This document shows, one piece after another, positions 1-6,301 of a stretch of 64,000 nucleotides of DNA. The translations under genes were made by a program, and so were the position numbers. How positions within the stretch are numbered: the first letter of the stretch is position 1; each line of letters opens with the position of its first letter. Source of the stretch: Egibacteraceae bacterium (GTDB lineage Bacteria; Actinomycetota; Nitriliruptoria; Euzebyales; Egibacteraceae); assembly GCA_030447925.1 (NCBI GenBank), contig JAUJNX010000013.1:1-64000 (forward strand). Reading direction: 5' to 3'. The notes beneath the pieces are model-generated. The model was given only the letters and a program-made list of their open reading frames with translations. It did not search any database and was not told the origin of the DNA.

Positions 1-114
1 GGCGGCGGTCGCAGCCGCGGTGGCGGCGGCGGCGTCCGGCGGATGAGCAGCGGCGGCGGTCGCAGCCGCGGCGGCGGCGGGCGGTCCCGCGGCAGCGGCG
101 GCCGTCGCCGCTGA
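1..114 (+). CDS. C-terminal Gly/Arg-rich (RGG-like) tail, 5' end outside window
   Basis: Frame 1 is open from the first base to a TGA at 112-114. It encodes only Gly, Arg, Ser and a few other residues, with the block SGGGRSRGGGG and close variants repeated. Tails of this kind are common at the C-terminus of DEAD-box RNA helicases and of some RNA-binding proteins, where they bind RNA non-specifically. The catalytic part is outside the window, so the identity cannot be settled. The GC-rich tandem codons form an imperfect direct repeat at about 1-34 and 49-84. Confidence 0.55.
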   Translation, partial: GGGRSRGGGGGVRRMSSGGGRSRGGGGRSRGSGGRRR

Positions 115-169
115 CCTCGGCCGCGAACCCCGGTCAGGCGCGTCGAGGACCGGCGAGGAGGCGACACGG

Positions 170-769
170 ATGCGGGCGGAGGACTGGGACGAGCGCTACG
201 CCGCCACGGCCTCGCTGTGGTCGCTGGAGCCCAACCGGTTCGTCGTCGAGGTCTGCGAGGGGCTGGCGCCCGGGCGCGCGCTGGACCTGGCGGCCGGCGA
301 GGGGCGCAACGCGCTGTGGCTGGCCGCGCGCGGGTGGGACGTGACCGCCCTGGACTTCTCCCCCGTCGCGGTGGAGCGGGCCCGGGAGCGGGCGCGCGCG
401 GCCGGGGTGACCCTGCGGGCGGAGGTCGCCGACGTCGTGGACGGGTGGCGACCCGACCCCGCGTCCGCCGACCTGGTGGTGCTCGCCTACCTGCAACTGC
501 CCGCCGCGGACCTGACCGGCGTCCTGCGCCGCGCCGCGACCGCCCTGGCGCCGGGCGGCACGCTGGTGCTCGTCGCCCACGACCGGCGCAACCTCCGCGA
601 GGGCCACGGCGGCCCGTCCGACCCGGAGGTCCTGGCCGACACGACCACCGTCACCGCCGCCCTGGACGGCCTCACGCTGACCCGCGCCGAGGTCGTCGAG
701 CGCCCCGTGGCCACCCCCGACGGCCCCCGCACCGCCCTGGACACCCTGGTCGTCGCCCGCCGCGAGTAG
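170..769 (+). CDS. Class I SAM-dependent methyltransferase (TehB-like)
   Basis: A 199-residue protein with the Rossmann SAM-binding motif I LDLAAGEGRNALWLA at about residues 39-53 and the acidic strand-2 end ALDFS at about 62-66, followed by the usual VxRARERA helix. Length and the DWDERYAA N-terminus match the small tellurite-resistance/thiopurine-like methyltransferases. The substrate cannot be read from the sequence. The start ATG follows a good ribosome site (GGCGAGGAGGCGACACGG). It ends 14 bp before the convergent membrane-protein gene. Confidence 0.85.
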   Translation: MRAEDWDERYAATASLWSLEPNRFVVEVCEGLAPGRALDLAAGEGRNALWLAARGWDVTALDFSPVAVERARERARAAGVTLRAEVADVVDGWRPDPASADLVVLAYLQLPAADLTGVLRRAATALAPGGTLVLVAHDRRNLREGHGGPSDPEVLADTTTVTAALDGLTLTRAEVVERPVATPDGPRTALDTLVVARRE

Positions 770-783
770 CCGCCCCTGGCGGG

Positions 784-1554
784 TCAGACGGCGCGGCCCA
801 GGGGGCCGGTGGAGGGGGCGCGACCGCCCCAGACCTGCCAGCCGGTCCAGATCGCCGCCGCGAAGGTCGCGAGCGCCATCAGGCCCGCCACCGCCCCGAC
901 CGCCGGGGCCTCGCCCGTGTGCAGGGCGGCGCTGCCGATGAAGCCCCAGGTGAGCGCCGCGGGGTAGGCGAGCGATCCGCGGTAGCGCAGGGTCACGCCG
1001 ACCGCGATCGCGCCGGCCACCAGCAGGATCAGGATCGCCCAGGTCACCCGGCCGAGGCCCAGCCCGCCGACGTCCTGGGCGAGGAGCAGCTCGGTGGTGC
1101 TCGCGGCCGTCGCCAGGGTGATCCAGCCCGCGAACAGCCCCACGGGCGCACGCACCAGCCAGGTCTCCCGGGGCGGGGTGTCGCGCCGGGCCGGCCCCAG
1201 CCGGGCGAAGGCCTGCCCGGCCGCGACCACGGTCGCCGCCACCAGCAGCAGCGAGACCACCAGCGGCACGGCCGGGAACACCCAGACCCACAGGCCGGCG
1301 AGCACGTACCCGGCGGCCAGCGGCCACGCCACCCGCCGCAGGAGCGGGTCCGCCCGCCGGGCGGGCGCCGCGTGGTGGACGGCGAAGGCGACCGCGCCCA
1401 CGAAGATCGGCGCCCAGATGCCGAACGCGTAGTTCGCCGGGATGATCAGGGATTCCGAGTCGGGCGCCTCCCCGAAGTCACCCGTGAGCGCGAGGGCGAT
1501 CAGCGCGACGGCGCTGACCACCACCGCCACCTGTCGCAGCCGGTCCCGGTCCAT
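784..1554 (-). CDS. TspO/MBR-like tryptophan-rich membrane protein
   Basis: About 256 residues with seven or so hydrophobic segments and aromatic-rich stretches (YAFGIWAPIF, GLWVWVFP, LTWGFIG). This resembles the longer bacterial relatives of TspO/MBR tryptophan-rich sensory proteins, whose ligand is mostly unknown. The open frame runs further upstream, but the ATG at 1554 is chosen because GAGGAGCGGATC lies directly before it and the sequence before it is the antisense of the neighbouring gene's tail. An integral inner-membrane location is inferred. Confidence 0.7.
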   Translation of the reverse strand: MDRDRLRQVAVVVSAVALIALALTGDFGEAPDSESLIIPANYAFGIWAPIFVGAVAFAVHHAAPARRADPLLRRVAWPLAAGYVLAGLWVWVFPAVPLVVSLLLVAATVVAAGQAFARLGPARRDTPPRETWLVRAPVGLFAGWITLATAASTTELLLAQDVGGLGLGRVTWAILILLVAGAIAVGVTLRYRGSLAYPAALTWGFIGSAALHTGEAPAVGAVAGLMALATFAAAIWTGWQVWGGRAPSTGPLGRAV

Positions 1555-1643
1555 GATCCGCTCCTCGCCGCTCCGTAGAGATTCTCCACTCATGGAAGCA
1601 CTATCTCTGGGCACCCGCAACGCCCAGATCGGGAGCGCGCCGG

Positions 1644-2312
1644 TCAGGGGCGGCCGTCGGGGTTGCGGTCCTCCTGGGACGGGCCGACGTGCTCGTCGAG
1701 CCAGTCCACCAGGGGGCCCGCCGCCCGCCAGGTCGTGGTGATGTGGGTGAACGCCTGCCGCGTCGACACGCCCGTCCCCGGCGGCTGGTCGGCGAACATC
1801 GCCAGGCCCTTGTGGCGCAGGAGCCGCACGCGCGGGTGGTCGCGGTCGAACCCGCGAGGGGCCGTCTTCAGGGCCTCGCCGCTGACGCGGTAGCCGTCGC
1901 GCTCCAGCCCCTCCACGATGCCGAGCAGCCGGTCGCCCGGCCCGTCCTCCAGCACGGCCTGGCGGAACCAGCCGAGCTGGTCGCGCCACAGCTGGTAGTA
2001 GCCGGCGCCCGCCAGCATCCCGTCGGCGGAGACCTCGACGTAGTACGCGCCGCCCCGGCCCTCGCGGCGCACGACGGCCGACGCCTGGGTCTTGTAGGGC
2101 GACTTGTCGGGGGAGAAGCGCACGTCGCGGTTGGGCCGGAACATCTTGCCCGCGCCGAACTCGTCCTCGACCTCGTCGAGCAGGGCGAGCATGGGGCCCT
2201 TGACGCAGGCCTCGTAGACCTCGCGGGTGGTCTCGACGTAGCGCCTGCTGTTGTCCTGCTCGAGTCCCTCGAACCAGGCGACGGCCTCCGGCGGCCAACC
2301 CTCGAAGCGCAC
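1644..2312 (-). CDS. DUF2461 (TIGR02453) family protein
   Basis: A 222-residue protein showing the family hallmarks: GWPPEAVAWFEGLEQDNSR at the N-terminus, RPNRDVRFSPDKSPYKT in the first third and YYVEVSADGMLAGAGYY in the middle. DUF2461 proteins are widespread soluble proteins of unknown function, and length and motif order are normal. It starts with GTG (MRFEGW) and has no Shine-Dalgarno. A TAGGCT hexamer ends six bases before the start, so the message is probably leaderless. It is divergent from the next gene, with starts 30 bp apart. Confidence 0.85.
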   Translation of the reverse strand: MRFEGWPPEAVAWFEGLEQDNSRRYVETTREVYEACVKGPMLALLDEVEDEFGAGKMFRPNRDVRFSPDKSPYKTQASAVVRREGRGGAYYVEVSADGMLAGAGYYQLWRDQLGWFRQAVLEDGPGDRLLGIVEGLERDGYRVSGEALKTAPRGFDRDHPRVRLLRHKGLAMFADQPPGTGVSTRQAFTHITTTWRAAGPLVDWLDEHVGPSQEDRNPDGRP

Positions 2313-2341
2313 GGCGACAGCCTACGCACTACCCTCGGGGT
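2313..2341. promoter_or_regulatory. Back-to-back leaderless promoters
   Basis: Two divergent genes start at 2312 (minus) and 2342 (plus). On the minus strand TAGGCT (2319-2324) and on the plus strand TACCCT (2330-2335) each end exactly six bases before a GTG start codon, where a sigma-70-type -10 box of a leaderless transcript would sit. Only 5 bp separate the two hexamers, so each -35 region would fall inside the first codons of the other gene. No ribosome site is seen for either. The promoter assignment is inference. Confidence 0.5.
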
Positions 2342-3007
2342 GTGGACCCCACCGTGCTCCTGGTCGTCGGCGGGCTGGCGGTCGCCGGGCTGCTGTCGGC
2401 CGTCTCGACCGTCCGCACCCGGCAGGCGTTCCGCGCCGAGCGCGAGCGCGCGCTGGGCGAGGCCCGCGACGAGGTGCGCGGCCAGGTCGGCGCCATGGCC
2501 GACGAGATCCTGGCGCTCACCGACCGCGTCGCGCTCGCCGAGGACCCCGAGGCGGCGCGGCTGTTCGCCCGCGCCACCGCGGCGTACCAGCAGGCCCAGG
2601 ACCACCTGGAGCGCTCGACGCGAGCCGCGGAGCTGGAGGACGTCGCCGACGAGCTGGACCACGCCCGCTGGGAGCTGGCCGCCGCCCAGGCGCTGGTCGA
2701 CGGCGCGGAGCTGCCACCCGAGCCCGACGCCGCCCGGGCCTGCTTCTTCGACCCCACCCACGGCGCGGGCACCTTCGCGGCGGAGATCGACACGCCGGCC
2801 GGCCGGCGCCAGGTGCGGGTGTGCAGCTACTGCGCCGCCAAGCTGCGGGCCGGCACTGCACCCGAGCCGCGGATGCTGTCGGTCGGCGGCCGGCGGGTGC
2901 CCGCGGCCAAGGCGCCGCGCGCCTACGGCGGCGGGGGCATGGACTGGCTGGAGGAGTTCGACGTGGTCCTGGACGGGGTGCGCCGCCCCTACGGCTGGAG
3001 GCGCTGA
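2342..3007 (+). CDS. Membrane-anchored coiled-coil protein with a CxxC site, unknown function
   Basis: A 221-residue protein not assigned to a named family. It has an N-terminal membrane helix (VLLVVGGLAVAGLLSAV, residues 5-21), then a long Ala/Glu/Arg-rich helical stretch likely to form a coiled coil (about 25-120). A C-terminal region holds CFFDPTHGAGTF and the dithiol CSYCAAKL, which could bind a metal. The TPM-adjacent membrane proteins of actinobacteria have a similar tail. The GTG start is leaderless by position (see the promoter entry). It overlaps the convergent M50 gene by 19 bp. Confidence 0.6.
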   Translation: MDPTVLLVVGGLAVAGLLSAVSTVRTRQAFRAERERALGEARDEVRGQVGAMADEILALTDRVALAEDPEAARLFARATAAYQQAQDHLERSTRAAELEDVADELDHARWELAAAQALVDGAELPPEPDAARACFFDPTHGAGTFAAEIDTPAGRRQVRVCSYCAAKLRAGTAPEPRMLSVGGRRVPAAKAPRAYGGGGMDWLEEFDVVLDGVRRPYGWRR

Positions 3008-3711
3008 GCGGCCCCGGCGAGCGGCGCGAGGTCGACGCCCAGCAGCAGACCCGCCGCGCCCAGGACGGCCATCGCGCCGACCACCCAGAAGACCGCGACC
3101 CACACCAGGCCGGGGATCCAGGTGAGGCGCCGGAGGGCGTCGGCGTCGGAGCGGCCCGACCGGTTCACCCGGCGGATGCCCTGCAGCTCGTGCGCCGCGC
3201 GCATGCCGCCGAAGATCAGGACGAACACCACCGCGGACGCCGCCGCGTCCTGCACGAGCGCGTCCGCGCGCAGGGCGAGCCAGCCGATCAGCGCCACCGC
3301 CGCCGCCACCACGACCCAGCCGAACGGGTTGCGCACCTTCACCAGGGCCAGGAGCAGCCCGACGAGGGCGACGAGCAGCGCTGCGCCCGACCGCCCCGAG
3401 GCGACCAGCGCCGCGCCGCCCAGCCCGAGCAGCGACGGCGCGGTGTACCCGGCGACCGCCACGAGCACCTCCCCCAGGCGCGAGCCGCCCTGGTAGCGCG
3501 TCACCCCGCCGGCATCCTGGTCGATCGTGATGCCCGCCACCCGGCGGCCGAGGAGCGCGGCCACCAGGGCGTGGCCGCCCTCGTGGGCGACGGTCACCAG
3601 GTAGCGCGGCGCCATCCGCCACACGCCGCCGAACGCGACGAGCGCAAGGGCGGCGCCGGCGCCGAGCAGGGCCGACTCGGGGGCCGCTCCGGCGGCCGGC
3701 GGGACGCTCAT
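2989..3711 (-). CDS. M50-type membrane metallopeptidase
   Basis: About 240 residues with several membrane helices and the zinc motif HEGGH (H43, E44, H47), the HExxH form used by M50B-like peptidases (PF13398 group). It probably cleaves or processes proteins within the membrane; the substrate is unknown. A GTG six codons upstream (3729) is possible. ATG 3711 is preferred because CAGACT lies exactly six bases before it, matching the leaderless layout of neighbouring genes, and no ribosome site is present for either start. It lies downstream of alaX, separated by a hairpin region. Confidence 0.75.
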   Translation of the reverse strand: MSVPPAAGAAPESALLGAGAALALVAFGGVWRMAPRYLVTVAHEGGHALVAALLGRRVAGITIDQDAGGVTRYQGGSRLGEVLVAVAGYTAPSLLGLGGAALVASGRSGAALLVALVGLLLALVKVRNPFGWVVVAAAVALIGWLALRADALVQDAAASAVVFVLIFGGMRAAHELQGIRRVNRSGRSDADALRRLTWIPGLVWVAVFWVVGAMAVLGAAGLLLGVDLAPLAGAAQRLQP

Positions 3712-3768
3712 GCGCGCAGTCTGCCGCACCCGGGCCGTCCCGCGAGGGCAGGGATGCCGCCTCCCGTC

Positions 3769-3817
3769 GCGGTGCCGCGACCGCCCGGCGGCGGTGCCGC
3801 GACCGCCCGGCGGGCGG
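3769..3817. terminator. Tandem 22-bp repeat with hairpin between alaX and the M50 gene
   Basis: The unit GCGGTGCCGCGACCGCCCGG plus CG occurs twice head to tail (3769-3790 and 3791-3812), identical in all 22 bases. The second copy runs into CCGCCCGGCGGGCGG (3803-3817), a perfect 6-bp-stem hairpin. It lies just after the alaX stop in the direction of alaX transcription, so it may act as its terminator, although there is no T tract. The perfect duplication could equally be a replication-slippage product. Confidence 0.4.
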
Positions 3818-3828
3818 TGCGGGCGCGG

Positions 3829-4566
3829 CTAGGACCCCGGCTCGGGGTCGGACACCGCGATGCGGATGCGCTTGTTCGCCTTGCCCTTGGACTCGGTCTT
3901 CACCACGGTGGCGCGCCCGACCTCGGCGGTCGAGGCGACGTGGGTGCCGCCGTCGGCCTGCTTGTCGAGCCCGACGATGTCGATGACCCGCAGCGGGTCC
4001 ACCGACGCGGGGATGAGGTTGGCCTTGATGCGGATCAGGGCGGGGTCGCGGTCGGCCTCGGACCGGTCGACGAAGTCCACAAGGATCGCGCGGGCGCGGG
4101 CGATCTCCTCGTTTATCCGCGCCTCGACCCGCTGGCCGAGCTCCGCGGACATCGCGTCGAGCTCGAAGTCCAGACGCCCGCTGCCCGGCTCCATGTTCCC
4201 GCCGGTCACCGCGACGCCGTAGTCGGCCCAGATCACCCCGCAGAGCACGTGCAGGGCGGTGTGGGTGCGCATGAGCAGGTGCCGGCGCTCCCAGTCCAGC
4301 GCGCCCTCGACCTCCGCGCCCGGGTCGGGCAGCCCCGCGCCCTCGCCCAGCCAGTGCCACACCCGGCCGCCGTCGCGCGCGACCTTGACGACGCCGGCGG
4401 TCCCCCCGTGCCAGACCAGGGTCCCCACGTCGGCGGGCTGGCCGCCCCCGCCCGGGTAGAACGCGGTGCGGTCCAGCGCGACGCGGCCCTGGGCCGCGTC
4501 GACGTCGGTGACGGCGGCCTCGAACCGGCGGCGGTAGGCGTCGGTGGCGAACAGCTCCTCGGTCAT
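3829..4566 (-). CDS. alaX: Alanyl-tRNA editing protein AlaX-like
   Basis: A 245-residue free-standing homologue of the AlaRS editing domain, expected to hydrolyse mischarged tRNA-Ala (Ser- or Gly-tRNA-Ala). Visible are the first zinc pair HTALH (about residues 102-106), the glycine-rich FYPGGGGQPADVG block and the second zinc region QADGGTHVAST. In canonical AlaX and AlaRS the residue before GGTH is a zinc-binding Cys; here it is Asp. The C-terminal KGKANKRIRI motif is typical of the family. ATG 4566 has TAGGCT six bases upstream (4573-4578) and no ribosome site, so it is probably leaderless. Confidence 0.8.
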   Translation of the reverse strand: MTEELFATDAYRRRFEAAVTDVDAAQGRVALDRTAFYPGGGGQPADVGTLVWHGGTAGVVKVARDGGRVWHWLGEGAGLPDPGAEVEGALDWERRHLLMRTHTALHVLCGVIWADYGVAVTGGNMEPGSGRLDFELDAMSAELGQRVEARINEEIARARAILVDFVDRSEADRDPALIRIKANLIPASVDPLRVIDIVGLDKQADGGTHVASTAEVGRATVVKTESKGKANKRIRIAVSDPEPGS

Positions 4567-4594
4567 CGGCGCAGCCTAGATCGACGCCGGCGCG

Positions 4595-5167
4595 TCAGCG
4601 GGCGGTGAGTGTGGACAGGGCGACGGTGACCGCGTCGTCGAGGGTGGCGGGGTCGGCGCCGGCCTTGGCCAGGACGCGCACGCCCTGGTAAGCCAGGACC
4701 AGGAAGCGCGCCAGGACCGCGGGGTCGCGGCCGGGCGGCAGGTCGCCGGCGGCGCGGGCGCGCTCCAGCGTCGCGCGGAAGGCGTCCTCCGCGCGACGCA
4801 TCGCCGCCGCGACCTTCTCGCCCGCGGCCGGGTCCAGGGTGGCCAGCTCCGTCGCGGTGTTGACCATCAGGCACCCGCGCCGGTCGGGGTCGTCGGCGGC
4901 GGCGCGGAAGACCCGCTCCAGCGCCGCCAGCGGCTGCTCGTCGTCGACCATGCAGGCCAGCGCCACCCCGTTGCGCTCCTCGTAGCGGTCCAGCGCCCGC
5001 AGGTACAGCGTGTGCTTGTCCCCGAAGGTGCCGTAGAGGCTCACGCGGCTGATGCCGAGGTGGTCGACGAGGTCCTGCACGGACGTGGCCTCGTACCCGC
5101 GCCGCCAGAACAGGTCGACGGCGCGGTCCAGCACCTCGTCCGGGTCGAACCCCTTGGCTCTGGCCAC
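4595..5167 (-). CDS. TetR/AcrR-family transcriptional regulator
   Basis: A 190-residue repressor with an N-terminal helix-turn-helix (about residues 9-55; FWRRGYEATSVQDLVDHLGI followed by SRVSLYGTFGDKHTLY) and a C-terminal ligand domain with a TetR_C_11-like CLMVNTATEL segment. It follows the SDR gene on the same strand and most likely represses that operon through the two palindromes upstream of the SDR gene. Translation starts at GTG 5167, where the ribosome site (GAGGTG) is supplied by the dispersed repeat element immediately upstream. Confidence 0.88.
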   Translation of the reverse strand: MARAKGFDPDEVLDRAVDLFWRRGYEATSVQDLVDHLGISRVSLYGTFGDKHTLYLRALDRYEERNGVALACMVDDEQPLAALERVFRAAADDPDRRGCLMVNTATELATLDPAAGEKVAAAMRRAEDAFRATLERARAAGDLPPGRDPAVLARFLVLAYQGVRVLAKAGADPATLDDAVTVALSTLTAR

Positions 5168-5173
5168 TAGGTG

Positions 5174-5200
5174 TGCACCTCAGGCGCCGGGCGGCTTCCG
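5174..5200 (-). repeat. Dispersed junction repeat, copy A (SDR-TetR junction)
   Basis: One member of a repeat family whose core on the plus strand is CAGGCGCCGGGCGGCT flanked by TGCACCT and TCCG. Read on the minus strand it lies between the SDR stop and the TetR start and provides GAGGTG eight bases before the GTG. The conserved frame reads DSLSGSRPAPEVHT and then TAG, whose last base overlaps the GTG of tetR. A second frame from ATG 5227, overlapping the SDR stop, gives a 15-codon ORF ending RKPPGA. Other copies lie at about 13050, 13997 and 21373. Confidence 0.7.
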
Positions 5201-5223
5201 GACAACGAGTCGTGACCCGCTCC

Positions 5224-5982
5224 TCATTGCGCGGTCCACCCCCCGTCCACCACGATCGGCGCGCCGGTGACGAAGGACGCCTCGTCCGAGGCGAGGAACA
5301 GCACCACGCGCGCCACCTCCTCCGGCTGGGCCACGCGGCCGAGGGGGTGCAGCCCGGCGATCGCCGCGGCGCCCTCGGGCGTGGCGCCCATGGTCGTGCG
5401 GAACATCGGCGTGTCGACCCCGGCCGACACCAGCGCGTTCACCCGTACCCCGGACTGCGCCAGTTCGAGCGCCGCGGTCCGGGTCAGCCCGATCACCGCG
5501 TGCTTCGCCGCGACGTAGGGCCCCGCGCCGGCGATGCCGACCATGCCGAGCTGGGAGGAGTTGTTGACGATCGCGCCCCCGCCGCGGGCGAGCAGGGCGG
5601 GGATCTCGTGGCGCATCGACAGGAACACGCTGGTCAGGTTGAGGTCGACGTCCGCGCGGAACGCCGCCTCGGTCTGCTCGTGCAGGGGCCCGAACGCGCT
5701 GCCGCCCCCGGCGTTGTTGAAGGCGACGTCCAGCCCGCCGTAGGTGTCGACGGCGGCCGCGACGAGCCGCTCGACGTCGGCCTCCACCGTAACGTCGGTG
5801 GGCACGAACACCGCCTCGCCGCCCGCGGCGCGGATCTCCTCGACGACCCGGTCGCCCTCCTCCTTGCGCCGCGCGCCGAGGACGACGCGCCCGCCCTCCG
5901 CGGCGAACGCGATCGCCGCCGCCCGCCCGATCCCGGAGTTGCCCCCGGTCACCAGCACCGTCCTGCCGTCGAACCTCGCCAT
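5224..5982 (-). CDS. SDR-family NAD(P)-dependent oxidoreductase
   Basis: A 252-residue classical short-chain dehydrogenase. It has the cofactor motif TGGNSGIG (12-19), NNAG (89-92), catalytic Ser at 142-143 and YVAAK (Tyr156, Lys160), and the C-terminal PEEVARVVLFLASDEASFVTG pattern in residues 210-240. The substrate is unknown. ATG 5982 follows AAAGGA at good spacing. The gene is upstream of and co-directional with the TetR gene, and two 14-bp palindromes lie in its promoter region, so it is probably the gene derepressed by the TetR ligand. Confidence 0.88.
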   Translation of the reverse strand: MARFDGRTVLVTGGNSGIGRAAAIAFAAEGGRVVLGARRKEEGDRVVEEIRAAGGEAVFVPTDVTVEADVERLVAAAVDTYGGLDVAFNNAGGGSAFGPLHEQTEAAFRADVDLNLTSVFLSMRHEIPALLARGGGAIVNNSSQLGMVGIAGAGPYVAAKHAVIGLTRTAALELAQSGVRVNALVSAGVDTPMFRTTMGATPEGAAAIAGLHPLGRVAQPEEVARVVLFLASDEASFVTGAPIVVDGGWTAQ

Positions 5983-5997
5983 GTCGCGATCCTTTCC

Positions 5998-6051
5998 GGA
6001 ACGATCGTTCTCTGCCGCTGGCAGCGTAGCACGTTCCGGAACGTTCGTTCC
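5998..6051. promoter_or_regulatory. Paired TetR-type operators upstream of the SDR gene
   Basis: Two 14-bp palindromes of the form GGAACGnnCGTTCy occur at 5998-6011 (GGAACGATCGTTCT) and 6038-6051 (GGAACGTTCGTTCC). Their starts are 40 bp apart, close to four helical turns, so two dimers could bind on the same face. The second overlaps another perfect palindrome, CGTTCCGGAACG. Between them lies a possible -10 box TACGCT on the minus strand. Position and symmetry fit autoregulated control by the TetR protein of the same operon; binding is inferred. Confidence 0.65.
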
Positions 6052-6137
6052 TCATCGGTCGGTGCGCGGGGGCGGGCCCGCGCCCGCGACCACGGCGTGC
6101 CCGGCGCGGACCTCCCGGAGCCGCGACCGGCGGCGAC

Positions 6138-6256
6138 GTGACCCCGCCGCCGCTGCCGCGGTCACCCGGCCGGCCGCGCAGCACCCGCGCCCACCAGGCG
6201 ATCCTCGACGCCGCCTGGCCGACGTCACCTGGCACGGCCTGGCGCCGCGCGCCTGA
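6138..6256 (+). pseudogene. Truncated, frameshifted TetR-family relic
   Basis: From GTG 6138 the frame reads MTPPPLPRSPGRPRSTRAHQ then AILDAAW, a typical TetR N-terminus (GRPRSxxAHxAILDAA). After about 6220 the continuing TetR-like sequence LADVTWHGL is in another frame, which then stops at 6256. Part of helix 1 and everything after helix 2 are missing, so no DNA-binding domain can form. It faces the PucR gene and is probably the remains of a former local regulator. Confidence 0.5.
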
Positions 6257-6301
6257 GGGGCCGGGGCGGCCTACACTTGCCGCCGGGCGGGGAGAGCGGT
6301 C

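Noticed and set aside
1..114. Collagen-like or PE_PGRS-type repeat protein
   Set aside because: There is no Gly-X-Y periodicity with Pro and no PE domain in view; the Arg/Ser/Gly mix fits an RGG tail better, though only 37 codons are visible.
134..1327. Long minus-strand open frame rich in Arg, Gly and Ala opposite the methyltransferase
   Set aside because: Very high GC leaves antisense frames free of stops. It lacks any family motif and covers two well-supported genes.
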